Part shown: piece after piece, positions 54,589-62,486 of the stretch
Numbering within the stretch: position 1 is the first letter of the stretch
Layout of the letters: every line of letters begins with the position of its first letter
From: Verrucomicrobiales bacterium
GTDB lineage: Bacteria > Verrucomicrobiota > Verrucomicrobiia > Verrucomicrobiales > DEV007
Reading direction: 5' to 3'
NCBI GenBank assembly: GCA_012960505.1
Contig: DUBC01000016.1
Span: forward strand, 273,627-337,626
Length of the DNA stretch: 64,000 nt
The notes under the pieces: model-generated
What the model saw: only the letters and a program-made list of their open reading frames with translations
Database searches by the model: none
Told to the model about the DNA's origin: nothing
Program-made: the position numbers and the translations under genes

Positions 54589-56238
54589 TTAGGGCTTTTG
54601 TCTAAACTCGAGGTATCGTAGCGCCAATCCCCTTTGTGTGGCAGGACGGGTGAGATTGATGATATTGGCTCCCTGTTTCAGGTCGCATGTTAAGGGGAGC
54701 GTTTGCTGCCAAAGTCCGTGAGTGTTGGGGATTGATAGCGGCACAGGCCTGCCATCGTTGACTGCAATGTTGACAGCTTGGTCGACATTGACGACTGCGG
54801 CTTGAAGGGTGAGCTCATAGGTGCCTGTGCTGGGAACCCTTACTGTCCATGTGATGTTAGGCGGTGATCCCCAACCGGGCGCATACTTGGCATTGTGGAT
54901 TTGTTTTCCTCCGGTGAAGCAGTCGTGGGTTGAGATCCCTGTCGCCTTGCTGAAAGAGACGGCTTCGATCCGTATGGTTCCGGCTCTCGGCTTGCTGCCC
55001 GCTTTAGTTGCTATTTTAGGTTTATGTTGTTGAGCAGGTGCGGCTACTACAGTTTTTGGCAGAGGAGGCATACTAGAGGCCAGTTCCAGAACAGTTGCGG
55101 ATTCTGTTTGTGATTGCAGGGCGCCGGACAACCAGCGGAGCCGTTCGCCGCGCATAAAGGTGGCAAGGTTCGAGCGTGCCGCCATTTCTTCCATAAATTG
55201 TTCGCCGGGAAGGCCGCATGTTTTCGAGACATGCCAGCCTCTGCCGTATACAACTTTCCAGGAATTCCCAGGTTGAGGTTGGACGTTGGGATAAGTGGAT
55301 TTATAAGTGGCACACACATGTCCTGGTTGCCGTACGCCGACTGCCGGAATGCCAAAAGCTTGGCAAATAAAGACCGACCAAGAGGAGCGAGGTCCGCACT
55401 TTCCGCCTCCGGCCAATACGTTCTTGAAGGTATCTTTGAAAGGGATTGGTGAATTCCTGCGCCAGACTTCGGAAGTGGAATTGACCACCAGTTCATTGTT
55501 ACGCAGATCGGGGCGCCAGGTGTTGATCGCTTTCCGACCCCATGCGAGATCAGCGTTTGAGGCGTTGGAAGAAACCATTTGGCGGTATTCCCATACTGAG
55601 AGGGTATCGAAACTCGGGAATAACTCTTCATTCTGGTGGGAATTTTTGTAAAATCGGTAGCGGGCGAGAGGTGTCTCTGGGGTCTTCGCCTGGCCTGCAC
55701 CTCCGTTTCCAGTTCCCGGGGGGTTTAGCCCGGTGGCGATAGCGAGTTTGAGATAGATACCCGATTTGGCATCCGGGTCAGAGCTTAGGAGGTGGTGCCA
55801 TATCTCGAGTGCAGATACCGGAATGCTCCAGTTGTTTTGCTCCCGAAGGGATCGTCCAATGGGCGTTGCGCCCTCGAGGGAATGTTCCATGAACTCGGTA
55901 TTGAGTAATAGCTCACTGAGGAATGCTTTCTTCTCGTTGCTGCCCTTTGCGAAACTTTCAATTTTTTCAGCACCCAGTTTTGCGATGAATTGTCTTTGGG
56001 AAAGAGCCTTGCAAAAAATGGAATCATTAAGAAGTAACTGAAGACCAGTTTTTGAAATGCTGTTCGGTTGATTTGCAACCCTGTCGTTAATCCATTTGGT
56101 GACCTGCTCATAATAACTACTGATATTGTCGTTCTCCAGCGTGCCTTCTCCATCGGGAATGGCGGCTGGGCATAATGCGATTGATTTTAGGGCAACCGCC
56201 CAAAAAACCGGTAGAAATGGAGTAGTAATTTTCATCAT
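54589..56238 (-). CDS. Secreted transglutaminase-like protein with C-terminal carbohydrate-binding domain
   Basis: This 549-residue protein has a signal peptide (FLPVFWAVALKSIALCPA). A Cys-His transglutaminase-like core is seen at about 280-330: AGGGKCGPRSSWSVFICQAF with the candidate nucleophile Cys, then IPAVGVRQPGHVCATYK with the His. A basic, low-complexity linker (KPKIATKAGSKPRAG) leads to a CBM6/35-like beta domain from about 420 to the end: GTIRIEAVSFSKATG at its start and GTYELTLQAAVVN in the middle. It might trim or cross-link peptides on a polysaccharide-bound matrix. The Asp of the triad cannot be assigned with confidence. Confidence 0.68.
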   Translation of the reverse strand: MMKITTPFLPVFWAVALKSIALCPAAIPDGEGTLENDNISSYYEQVTKWINDRVANQPNSISKTGLQLLLNDSIFCKALSQRQFIAKLGAEKIESFAKGSNEKKAFLSELLLNTEFMEHSLEGATPIGRSLREQNNWSIPVSALEIWHHLLSSDPDAKSGIYLKLAIATGLNPPGTGNGGAGQAKTPETPLARYRFYKNSHQNEELFPSFDTLSVWEYRQMVSSNASNADLAWGRKAINTWRPDLRNNELVVNSTSEVWRRNSPIPFKDTFKNVLAGGGKCGPRSSWSVFICQAFGIPAVGVRQPGHVCATYKSTYPNVQPQPGNSWKVVYGRGWHVSKTCGLPGEQFMEEMAARSNLATFMRGERLRWLSGALQSQTESATVLELASSMPPLPKTVVAAPAQQHKPKIATKAGSKPRAGTIRIEAVSFSKATGISTHDCFTGGKQIHNAKYAPGWGSPPNITWTVRVPSTGTYELTLQAAVVNVDQAVNIAVNDGRPVPLSIPNTHGLWQQTLPLTCDLKQGANIINLTRPATQRGLALRYLEFRQKP

Positions 56239-56439
56239 CGTTATCTAACTAAGGGGGAATACGGTTACTTCTTCAATGTTAATTCGAGCGCTTTTGTAAT
56301 AAATCGCATCCTTGTTTTTATTAAGGTCTCAAGGCTTGTTCTTTTGTGAATACTGTGTGTCTGGTTGATGCAGGTTTTTCCCCTGACCCTGCCACTTGTT
56401 GAGGGCAGGAAATTGCTGAGTATTACGTTTAATGGGTAT
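56239..56439. other. Intergenic region upstream of the transglutaminase-like gene
   Basis: AT-rich sequence with no supported gene. It must hold the promoter of the minus-strand transglutaminase-like gene. The far end runs into the lectin fragment. I see no repeat here. Confidence 0.55.
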
Positions 56440-56740
56440 TTTTTAAATGTAATGATCTCAAGCGCAGGCGCGACTCCAAGTCCGCCGCTCACTTCCGCGT
56501 GGTCGGCTCCGCCAATGTTATCGGGCTGGGAATTTGCCCAGTTGTTGAAATCAAAAGACTCGCCGGTTATCCATTTCCAGGTGCCTTCCTCCCCGGAGTC
56601 GGTCGCGCCAATTCACAGGCCGGTATAGTTGTCGAGTGCGCCTTCGCCAAGGGAATCGAGAGCATCATTCCATTCCTCTTCAGTAGAGAATGTCGCTAAA
56701 TGTCCGCTCTTCTCACCGGCATCCGCCCGCACCGATGGAC
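56440..56740 (-). pseudogene. C-type-lectin-like domain fragment
   Basis: The minus strand encodes SVRADAGEKSGHLATFSTEE, EWNDALDSLGEGALDNYTGL, a TGA, then IGATDSGEEGTWKWITGES and FDFNNWANSQPDNIGGADHA. These are the GGHLA, WIG, GxWxW and NW segments of a bacterial C-type lectin fold. The TGA (near 56613) replaces the Trp of the WIG motif. Both ends are broken: upstream by an unrelated fragment on the other strand, downstream by non-lectin sequence. A clear relic of a secreted lectin gene. Confidence 0.7.
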
Positions 56741-57054
56741 AGAGTGATGTCACCGGTGATCCTGCCAGCTACAATCTCGTCGCGCAGGCGAGCTATGCCG
56801 CAGTAGTGGCCGATCGTGACGCCCGCCCGACCTTGGCTGAAGTGCAGGATGCACGTGTGGGCTCAATCGTGCTCGCCAAGGACTGGGAAACCAATGCAGT
56901 CTCACTGTGCTTCGGCCTGCAAAAGACCGATGACTTGGTGTCATGGACAGCCTTTAAGGGCGGCACGTGGAGTGAAGCGCCTAATGGAGAGTTCAAGCTG
57001 ACCCTGCCGCTTGATGAATCCAAGAAGTGGCTGCGCCTGATCCTGCCGGAATAG
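56736..57054 (+). pseudogene. C-terminal fragment of a verrucomicrobial surface protein
   Basis: The frame reads ARTDGQSDVTGDPASYNLVA, then YAAVVADRDARPTLAEVQDA, and ends DESKKWLRLILPE. This tail (DGQSDVTxDPxxYNLV...DARxGS...) ends many large secreted Verrucomicrobia proteins. The body of the gene is missing: upstream it meets the lectin fragment head to head. Its last 40 codons lie in a repeat found again at 62183-62298. The original host gene is unknown. Confidence 0.7.
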
Positions 57055-57090
57055 CGTTACCCCCCAATCAAGCGACCTGCATCGTGGGGA
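56934..57090 (+). repeat. Spacer repeat part A, copy 1 (gene tail plus hairpin)
   Basis: Bases 56934-57080 are identical, by eye, to 62183-62329 (147 bases). They contain the end of an open frame, TAG, then a hairpin: CCCC (57062-57065)/GGGG (57086-57089) with inner GCGA/TCGT pairs, a likely terminator. Non-coding parts recur at 60574-60610. Confidence 0.9.
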
Positions 57091-57114
57091 GTGTGTAGTC
57101 ACCCTGACCCATGA

Positions 57115-57234
57115 TTCACCCGCCCTGTGCCCTTGTGCCCTTGTGCGCTGTGCGGTGGTGTAAAGTTGCTGTGATTTTGTAATGGGCGTGTGTGGCGTGT
57201 GAGTGGTAAGCTCACTCGCATGAGGATTTTTGTT
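57115..57234 (+). repeat. Spacer repeat part B, copy 1 (leader running into a start codon)
   Basis: It contains the 8-base unit TTGTGCCC in tandem, GCGCTGTGCGGTGGTGTAAA, GTGATTTTGTAATGGGCG and ends at ATGAGGATTTTTGTT (57220-57234). The same leader with the same first codons precedes the LRR gene at 58829-58982. Here the start codon opens only an 18-residue signal-peptide-like frame, MRIFVFIISLISYEVS..., that soon stops: a beheaded copy. Confidence 0.85.
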
Positions 57235-57268
57235 TTTATTATTAGTTTAATTAGTTACGAGGTTAGTC

Positions 57269-57454
57269 ATGTATAACGATTCAGGGTCATTCAAGCTGGC
57301 ATATAGTAATTGGAAAAGGGCATTGAAAGGGGATGTAGGTAAAGTTGTACAAGTTCTTTTTATTGTTATGACAATTCTTATGTTTATCGTGACCGTATGC
57401 ACTGTTGGGATGCTGATATGGGTATTTGGGTTTGGAGCACCAAAATTAGCTTAA
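57269..57454 (+). CDS. Small single-span membrane protein
   Basis: This 61-residue frame encodes MYNDSGSFKLAYSNWKRALK and a strongly hydrophobic segment (VLFIVMTILMFIVTVCTVGM). A GAGG sequence about nine bases upstream of the ATG could serve as ribosome-binding site. No homologue is recognised. It lies between the beheaded B leader and the phosphoesterase gene, 28 bases before it. Real but unproven; composition is AT-rich, unlike the downstream gene. Confidence 0.45.
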   Translation: MYNDSGSFKLAYSNWKRALKGDVGKVVQVLFIVMTILMFIVTVCTVGMLIWVFGFGAPKLA

Positions 57455-57482
57455 CTAGAAGAAGCTAAAAAAAGAATAACCC

Positions 57483-58337
57483 ATGAACTTTTCCCGTGCC
57501 CTCCCTCTACTGGCCGCTACCGCTCTGGTGGCCGCTCTTGCTTTCATCAATCACCGAGGCATGGCAGAAGAAGTGGCCGAGGAAGCCACCTCGAAGGAGT
57601 TTACCTTCATCCAAATGTGCGACACTCAACTCGGCATGGGCGGCTACGAGCACGATGTCAAAACCTTCGAACTCGCGGTCGAACAAATCAATAAAATGGC
57701 TCCCGACTTCGTCCTTATCTGCGGTGATCTCATAGGCAAAGCCAATGAAAAAACCTTTGCCGACTTCAATCAGATCAAAGCCGGCTTCAAAATCCCCTGC
57801 CACTGTGCCGCCGGAAATCACGATGTTGGAAACAAACCCACCGCTGAATCTCTTAAGAACTACCGCAAAACAATTGGAAAGGATTACTTCACTCTAGAGC
57901 ACAAAGGATACACCTTTGTCGTGGCGAACACGCAACTTTGGAAGGCTCCTCTCAAAGGGGAGTCCGAGAAACACGACGCTTGGTTCAAGGTCGCATTGAA
58001 ATCAGCCAAGAAAAAAGATAGCCCGGTGGTCGTAGTGACTCACTACCCGCTCTTCGTCAAAGAGCCCGATGAGAAGGAAAACTACTACAACATCGAGCCC
58101 GCCAAGCGGAAGGAATTGCTCAATCTTTTCAAAGCCAACGGAGTGGTCGCCATGCTCGCCGGCCACACCCATAAGCTAGTCATTAACAACTACGAAGGTA
58201 TCCAAATGGTGAATGGTGAAACGACCAGCAAGAACTTCGACAAACGCCCCCTCGGATTTCGGAAATGGACGGCCAAAGAAGAAGGAAAGCTGAGTCACGA
58301 GTATGTCAAACTCGCAGGAGAAATTCCTAAGAAGTAG
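57483..58337 (+). CDS. Secreted calcineurin-like metallophosphoesterase
   Basis: This 284-residue protein has a signal peptide (LLAATALVAALAFINHRGMA). The metal sites follow in order: MCDTQLG (a variant of DxH with Gln in place of His), CGDLIGK, AGNHDVGN, VTHYPLF and AGHTHKLV. The first motif's His-to-Gln change is notable, since that His normally binds a metal. Relatives cleave phosphoesters in nucleotides, phospholipids or phosphorylated sugars. It stands in the repeat-delimited array, between a small membrane ORF and a DUF1552 remnant. Confidence 0.85.
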   Translation: MNFSRALPLLAATALVAALAFINHRGMAEEVAEEATSKEFTFIQMCDTQLGMGGYEHDVKTFELAVEQINKMAPDFVLICGDLIGKANEKTFADFNQIKAGFKIPCHCAAGNHDVGNKPTAESLKNYRKTIGKDYFTLEHKGYTFVVANTQLWKAPLKGESEKHDAWFKVALKSAKKKDSPVVVVTHYPLFVKEPDEKENYYNIEPAKRKELLNLFKANGVVAMLAGHTHKLVINNYEGIQMVNGETTSKNFDKRPLGFRKWTAKEEGKLSHEYVKLAGEIPKK

Positions 58338-58348
58338 CTGAGCCAGAC

Positions 58349-58828
58349 TTAAACGAGCAAGCCATTCAATGGTCCGGTGCTATTGGCAAACTGCTTCATG
58401 CCGGTTCCCATCAACTTGGCTTGCGACAGCCAAAGGTTTGCCAAGGGGGTGTTTTCAGGACAATTGAGAACGCGACCTGTTTTGATCCTACCATTGGCGG
58501 AACCAGCCACAATAATTGGAAGCTCATTCATGGTGTGATCTTTTCCATCACCCAATCCCGATCCCAAGGTGACCATGGAATGGTCTAAAAGCGTCCCAGC
58601 TCCCTCGCTGATCGCGTCCATTTGTTCCAACACCTCAGCGAAGAGCTCCATATAAAATCGGTCCACTTGAACCAAAAACTTTTTCACCCCTTCGTTATCC
58701 TGCCCGTGTGTGAGCTCATGATGTGATTTGGTGAATTGTAATTCATGAAAGTGTTGGGGGGATCCCCATCTCTCGGGAGCAAGCATGAAGGTCGCCACGT
58801 GGGTCAGGTCACCCTGGAAAGCCACCAC
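58349..58828 (-). pseudogene. C-terminal remnant of a DUF1552 gene
   Basis: The 159 codons match the last part of DUF1552 proteins: VAFQGDLTHVATFMLAPERW, HHELTHGQDNEGVKKFLVQV, GTLLDHSMVTLGSGLGDGKD and NTPLANLWLSQAKLMGTGMK, written in segments. The full family is around 400-450 residues, so about two thirds are missing. The open frame ends upstream exactly where repeat B begins (58829), and only a GTG is available as start. It is therefore a truncated relic. Its former partner, a PSD1-type DUF1549/1553 gene, is not nearby. Confidence 0.85.
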
Positions 58829-58982
58829 CAGCCACCCGCCCTTGTACCCACCCGCCCTTGTACCCTTGTGCCCTTGTACCCTTGTGCCCTTGTGCGCTGT
58901 GGGGTGGTGTAAAGTTGGTGTGATTTTGTAATGGGCGGGTGTGGTGTGTGAGTGTTAAGATTTAAGGATGAGGATTTTTGTT
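58829..58982 (+). repeat. Spacer repeat part B, copy 2 (leader of the LRR gene)
   Basis: Contains five tandem 8-base units TTGTRCCC (58858-58897), then GCGCTGTGGGGTGGTGTAAA and GTGATTTTGTAATGGGCGGG, and runs into the start codon and first codons (MRIFV) of the LRR lipoprotein. It is the best-preserved B copy and probably its promoter region. Its left edge coincides with the break in DUF1552. Confidence 0.88.
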
Positions 58983-60569
58983 CTACTTCCACTGCTCATT
59001 GTCCTGGGTGGGTGTGCAAAAGATAACAGGCCGATTTGTCCAAGTTGTGGCGAAAGGGCAACGATGATTATGCACCCAAGGATGCCTGAAATTGCTGAAA
59101 TGGGCTGGGCTCAAACGCATTACAAATGTGAAAATCAGCATAATTTTACTAAAGATGGGGAACTTGTTGATGTGTTTGGCAATCCTTTGAAGAAAAAGCC
59201 TGTTGTTAAAAAAGATAAAACTGAAGGTAATCTGAGTTACAGCATCAAAGAGGAGGCAATTACCATCACTAAATGTAATTCAAGTGCATCAGGAGAACTA
59301 AGTATTCCTGCGACTATTGAAGGAAAGTCAGTCACCAGCATCGGGAGCAGCGCCTTCTCCTCCTGTAACAAGCTAACGAGCATCACGATCTCTGATGGCG
59401 TCACAAGCATCGGGTCACAAGCCTTCCAAGGCTGCTACAACCTGACGAGCATTACGATTGGTGATGGCGTCACCAGCATCGGGGATGGAGCCCTCAAAAG
59501 TGGCAGCAACCTGACCACGATTGAGGTTGGCGCAGGGAACCCAGATTACACGGATATGGATGGGGTTCTATTCAATAAAGAGAAGACGGCGCTGCGCATT
59601 TATCCTGCAGGCAAGACAGGGGACAATTACACGATTCCTGACAGCGTCACCAGCATCGGAGAGAGCGCCTTTTGGAACTGCAGCAGCCTGATGAGCATCA
59701 CGATTCCTGATGGTGTTACCAGTATCGAAGAAGGAGTCTTCGATGGCTGCAAGAGCCTGACGAGTATCACGATTCCTGATAGCGTCACCAGCATTGGGGA
59801 TAACACCTTCCGTGGATGCACTGGCCTGACAAGCATCACCATTCCTGATGGGCTTACCAGCATCGGGGAGAGAGCCTTTAAAGACTGCACCAGCCTGACG
59901 AGCATCACCATTCCTGATAGCGTCACTAGCATCGGGGATTTGGCCTTCTATACCTGCAGGGGCCTGACAAGCATCACGATTCCTGATGGGGTTACCAGCA
60001 TCGGGGATGGGGTCTTCGCCTACTGCACCAGCCTGACAAGCATCACCATTCCTGATAGCGTCACCAGTATCGACTCACGGGCCTTCAATAGCTGCAACAG
60101 CTTGACGACAATTGAGGTTGGTGTGGGGAACGTGAATTACACGGTTGTCAATGGGGTTCTGTTTAATACAGAGAAGACGTTGCTGCATAATTATCCTGCC
60201 AGCAAGACAGGTACCAATTACACGATTTCTGACAGCGTCACCAGCATCGGGGATTACGCCTTCACTAGCTGCAGGAGCCTGACAAGCGTCACTATCCCAG
60301 ACAGTGTCACCAGCATCGGGATCGGGGCCTTCTACATCTTCAGGAGCCTGACGAGCATCACTATTCCTGACAGTGTCACCAGCGTCGGGGATGCTGCCTT
60401 CCAATCCTGCAGCAGCCTGACCGCAGTAACTTTTCTTGGGGATGCCCCTAAAGCAGGGAACGCAGTTTTCATAAAATCCAACCCAACTATCTACCGCAAA
60501 CCTGATGCAAAGGGCTGGGGTAACTATTTCGCGGGCAGACCGGTCAAATTGATCAGCGAGAAACCTTAG
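58968..60569 (+). CDS. BspA-type leucine-rich-repeat lipoprotein
   Basis: This 533-residue surface protein has a lipoprotein signal peptide (RIFVLLPLLIVLGGC, lipobox Cys at 16). A small domain with CPSC and C...H residues follows (KDNRPICPSCGERATMIMHP), perhaps metal-binding. From about residue 110 it carries about 13 LRR_5 (TpLRR/BspA) repeats of 23 residues with consensus LTSITIPDSVTSIGDxAFxxC. Two copies of an insert, NPDYTDMDGVLFN and NVNYTVVNGVLFN, interrupt the series. Such proteins bind host or matrix ligands or sugars. DNA repeats of 69 bases are near-identical, so recombination within the gene is likely. Confidence 0.92.
   Translation: MRIFVLLPLLIVLGGCAKDNRPICPSCGERATMIMHPRMPEIAEMGWAQTHYKCENQHNFTKDGELVDVFGNPLKKKPVVKKDKTEGNLSYSIKEEAITITKCNSSASGELSIPATIEGKSVTSIGSSAFSSCNKLTSITISDGVTSIGSQAFQGCYNLTSITIGDGVTSIGDGALKSGSNLTTIEVGAGNPDYTDMDGVLFNKEKTALRIYPAGKTGDNYTIPDSVTSIGESAFWNCSSLMSITIPDGVTSIEEGVFDGCKSLTSITIPDSVTSIGDNTFRGCTGLTSITIPDGLTSIGERAFKDCTSLTSITIPDSVTSIGDLAFYTCRGLTSITIPDGVTSIGDGVFAYCTSLTSITIPDSVTSIDSRAFNSCNSLTTIEVGVGNVNYTVVNGVLFNTEKTLLHNYPASKTGTNYTISDSVTSIGDYAFTSCRSLTSVTIPDSVTSIGIGAFYIFRSLTSITIPDSVTSVGDAAFQSCSSLTAVTFLGDAPKAGNAVFIKSNPTIYRKPDAKGWGNYFAGRPVKLISEKP
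59330..60440 (+). repeat. 69-bp tandem repeats encoding the LRR units
   Basis: The repeated phrase around GACGAGCATCACGATTCCTGA and CACCAGCATCGGGGA recurs every 69 bases, with two longer insert units. Identity between neighbouring copies is high, more than protein selection alone would need, which points to recent duplication or gene conversion. Confidence 0.85.
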
Positions 60570-60680
60570 GGATCCCCAATCAAGCGACCTGCATCGTGGG
60601 GGGTGAGTAGCCCCATGAACCACTGAGCCACCCGCCCCTGTGCACTTGTGCGCTGTGGGGTGGTGGGGTAGGGTAAGTTG
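60570..60680 (+). repeat. Spacer repeat A+B, copy 3
   Basis: CCCCAATCAAGCGACCTGCA at 60574, then TCGTGGGG, GTAG, and from 60627 CACCCGCCCCTGTGCACTTG and TGCGCTGTGGGGTGGTG. This is parts A and B joined, in the same order as at 57060-57170. It follows the LRR stop codon by four bases and separates LRR from the BNR-type gene. B is cut before its start-codon part. Confidence 0.85.
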
Positions 60681-60778
60681 CCCTCTTTCTTCCCAACTAA
60701 TCTTCTCCCCATCTCCGATCCCTTCAACGGCGCCCTCAAGCTCCCCACGCAAAAAGCAAACTCCTAGCAACCCTATCA

Positions 60779-62095
60779 GTGATGAACTTCCAAACAGCAA
60801 CCATTCTCGTTGCATTAATTGTGTTTAGCGGCAGTGCTCCGCACCTTGATGCCCAGGATGTTCGTCTGCTGGACGGTCCCACAGTTTTACACGCGAACAT
60901 TCGCGATCAATGGGGCGGGCAAACCTATGGCTACCTGCTTCAAGGCAAGCGCGGCCTCTTCTGGTCGGCAAGGCCCCATGACAAGGGAAAAGGATCCCCG
61001 ACCTTCCTCATCGGGCAACATCCGACCCCCGGTTCCACACTGCCGTCGGCGATGACTCGGATTCGCCTCGAGGACGACAAGCTGAAGGCCTGCAATCAGC
61101 CGCAGATGATTCGTACGCCGGACGGGTATCTGCATGTCTTTGTAGGCGTGACCAAAAAAGAAAACCAGAAAAACTATGCGCCCGGCAAGATCCGCTACTA
61201 TCGCAGCGACAAGCCGGAGAATATCACCACCTTGGTAAACAGAAGCTCGCTGATCCCGACTAAGCCCTACGGGGATTTCCATCTGAGGATGAATGTGGGC
61301 ATTGGCCCCCAGGGCAAGCGAATGGCGTTGGTCATTCTGGCGATTTCCGACGACGGCAGTGTGCGCTTCAATACACCGGTGATCTTTATCGGCGAGCGGA
61401 AAGGTGCCGATTTTGTTTTCCGGAAACCCGTTTCTTATGCGGAGCCGATGAGCCTGTTCTATCCGCAGATCGCTGTTACAGAGAAGGGGATCATCGTCGT
61501 CGGCCAGATTTGGGATCACGCCGAGCGGCTTAAGACTCGGCTCTTACACCTTGATTGGGATGGCAAGCTGGTCCATCGGCAAGACTTACCCGCCGAAGCG
61601 GACGGTCAATACTTTTCCCTCGACCTGCGTCCCGACCCGGCCGACTCGGACCGGCTGATCGTGTACTACAACAAGCTGCCCAAGGATCGTAAGGACTGCC
61701 GTCACGAGTTTTGGGGGTACACGGTGAGCGGGAGAAAGTTGCGGCTGCTGGCCTCCTTAAAAACCGAGCACAGCTGGGCAAACTCGGGGAAGTGGTTCCC
61801 GGGCACCAAGAATTACTCTGTGTTCGTCAATAACCCCAGCATGGGCCGGCTGGCGATCTGGGAAGGTGACATTCTAGGCGGCGCCACAGTCACCCGAAAG
61901 TATCTGCCGGGTGCCGATCCGGTCGGCCGTGGCTACCAGGCCTCGTCCTACCTCTTTGTTCCCAACCCGCTCCAGGGTTCCGTAATCACACCCCGAGAAT
62001 TATTTGTGGCCAGCAACTGGTACAATCCTGGATGGGACGCCAAAGCCTCAGGCCCCGGCTCCCTGCTGCTCTGGCGTTTTAAAATCGCCCCCTGA
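60779..62095 (+). CDS. Secreted BNR/sialidase-like beta-propeller protein
   Basis: This 438-residue protein has a signal peptide (TILVALIVFSGSAPHLDA). The body has blade-like repeats with Asp-box-like turns (DDGSVRFNTPVIFIGE), RTPDGYLHVFVGVTKK, and MSLFYPQIAVTEKGIIVVGQ, written in parts. It may be a glycoside hydrolase of the sialidase or rhamnosidase-type propeller class, or a lectin propeller. Catalytic residues could not be assigned, so the reading is tentative. Its composition is very rich in G+C, unlike the LRR gene before it, which suggests separate ancestry. Confidence 0.6.
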   Translation: MMNFQTATILVALIVFSGSAPHLDAQDVRLLDGPTVLHANIRDQWGGQTYGYLLQGKRGLFWSARPHDKGKGSPTFLIGQHPTPGSTLPSAMTRIRLEDDKLKACNQPQMIRTPDGYLHVFVGVTKKENQKNYAPGKIRYYRSDKPENITTLVNRSSLIPTKPYGDFHLRMNVGIGPQGKRMALVILAISDDGSVRFNTPVIFIGERKGADFVFRKPVSYAEPMSLFYPQIAVTEKGIIVVGQIWDHAERLKTRLLHLDWDGKLVHRQDLPAEADGQYFSLDLRPDPADSDRLIVYYNKLPKDRKDCRHEFWGYTVSGRKLRLLASLKTEHSWANSGKWFPGTKNYSVFVNNPSMGRLAIWEGDILGGATVTRKYLPGADPVGRGYQASSYLFVPNPLQGSVITPRELFVASNWYNPGWDAKASGPGSLLLWRFKIAP

Positions 62096-62182
62096 GAAGG
62101 ATTTGTGACCAGTGTCCCGTGAAGGCCCATGAGGCATCGTCGGTCACCCAGCTCGCAAGTCCCTTACCCTGCTATCAACCCC
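62096..62182. other. Short intergenic debris before repeat A copy 2
   Basis: No frame or hairpin stands out in these 87 bases. The junction with the repeat at 62183 is abrupt. Confidence 0.5.
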
Positions 62183-62340
62183 CTTGGTGTCATGGACAGC
62201 CTTTAAGGGCGGCACGTGGAGTGAAGCGCCTAATGGAGAGTTCAAGCTGACCCTGCCGCTTGATGAATCCAAGAAGTGGCTGCGCCTGATCCTGCCGGAA
62301 TAGCGTTACCCCCCAATCAAGCGACCTGCTTCTTGGGGGG
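62183..62340 (+). repeat. Spacer repeat part A, copy 2 (identical tail)
   Basis: Matches 56934-57080 over 147 bases: the last 38 codons of a verrucomicrobial C-terminal tail (ending DESKKWLRLILPE), TAG, and CCCCCCAATCAAGCGACCTG. It then diverges (TTCTTGGGGGG for ATCGTGGGGAG). There is no gene body in front of it, so this is a tail without a gene. Confidence 0.92.
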
Positions 62341-62486
62341 TGTGGTGTTGAAGAACCTGTTGCTGAGGTTAAGCCTGTCGAAGAAAAACAGGGGGAGGTT
62401 AAAGAGGAAAATCAGAATAAACATTAATAAAATGTTAGAGTCACTTCTCTTGATCAAGAAGCGTATAATGCTAAAGTATCAATGTC
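62341..62486. other. Leader region of the LamG gene
   Basis: AT-rich leader from the end of repeat A to the ATG at 62487. Promoter elements are probably here; none could be assigned firmly. Confidence 0.5.

Noticed and set aside
58858..58897. CRISPR-like repeats
   Set aside because: Units are 8 bases with no spacers, as are the 12-base and 7-base tandem repeats elsewhere. No CRISPR array or cas gene is present in the window.
56934..62340. Integron cassette array with attC sites
   Set aside because: The repeated A element does not show the GTTRRRY/RYYYAAC cores of attC, no IntI is present, and the genes lie on both strands. Copies also contain coding tails.
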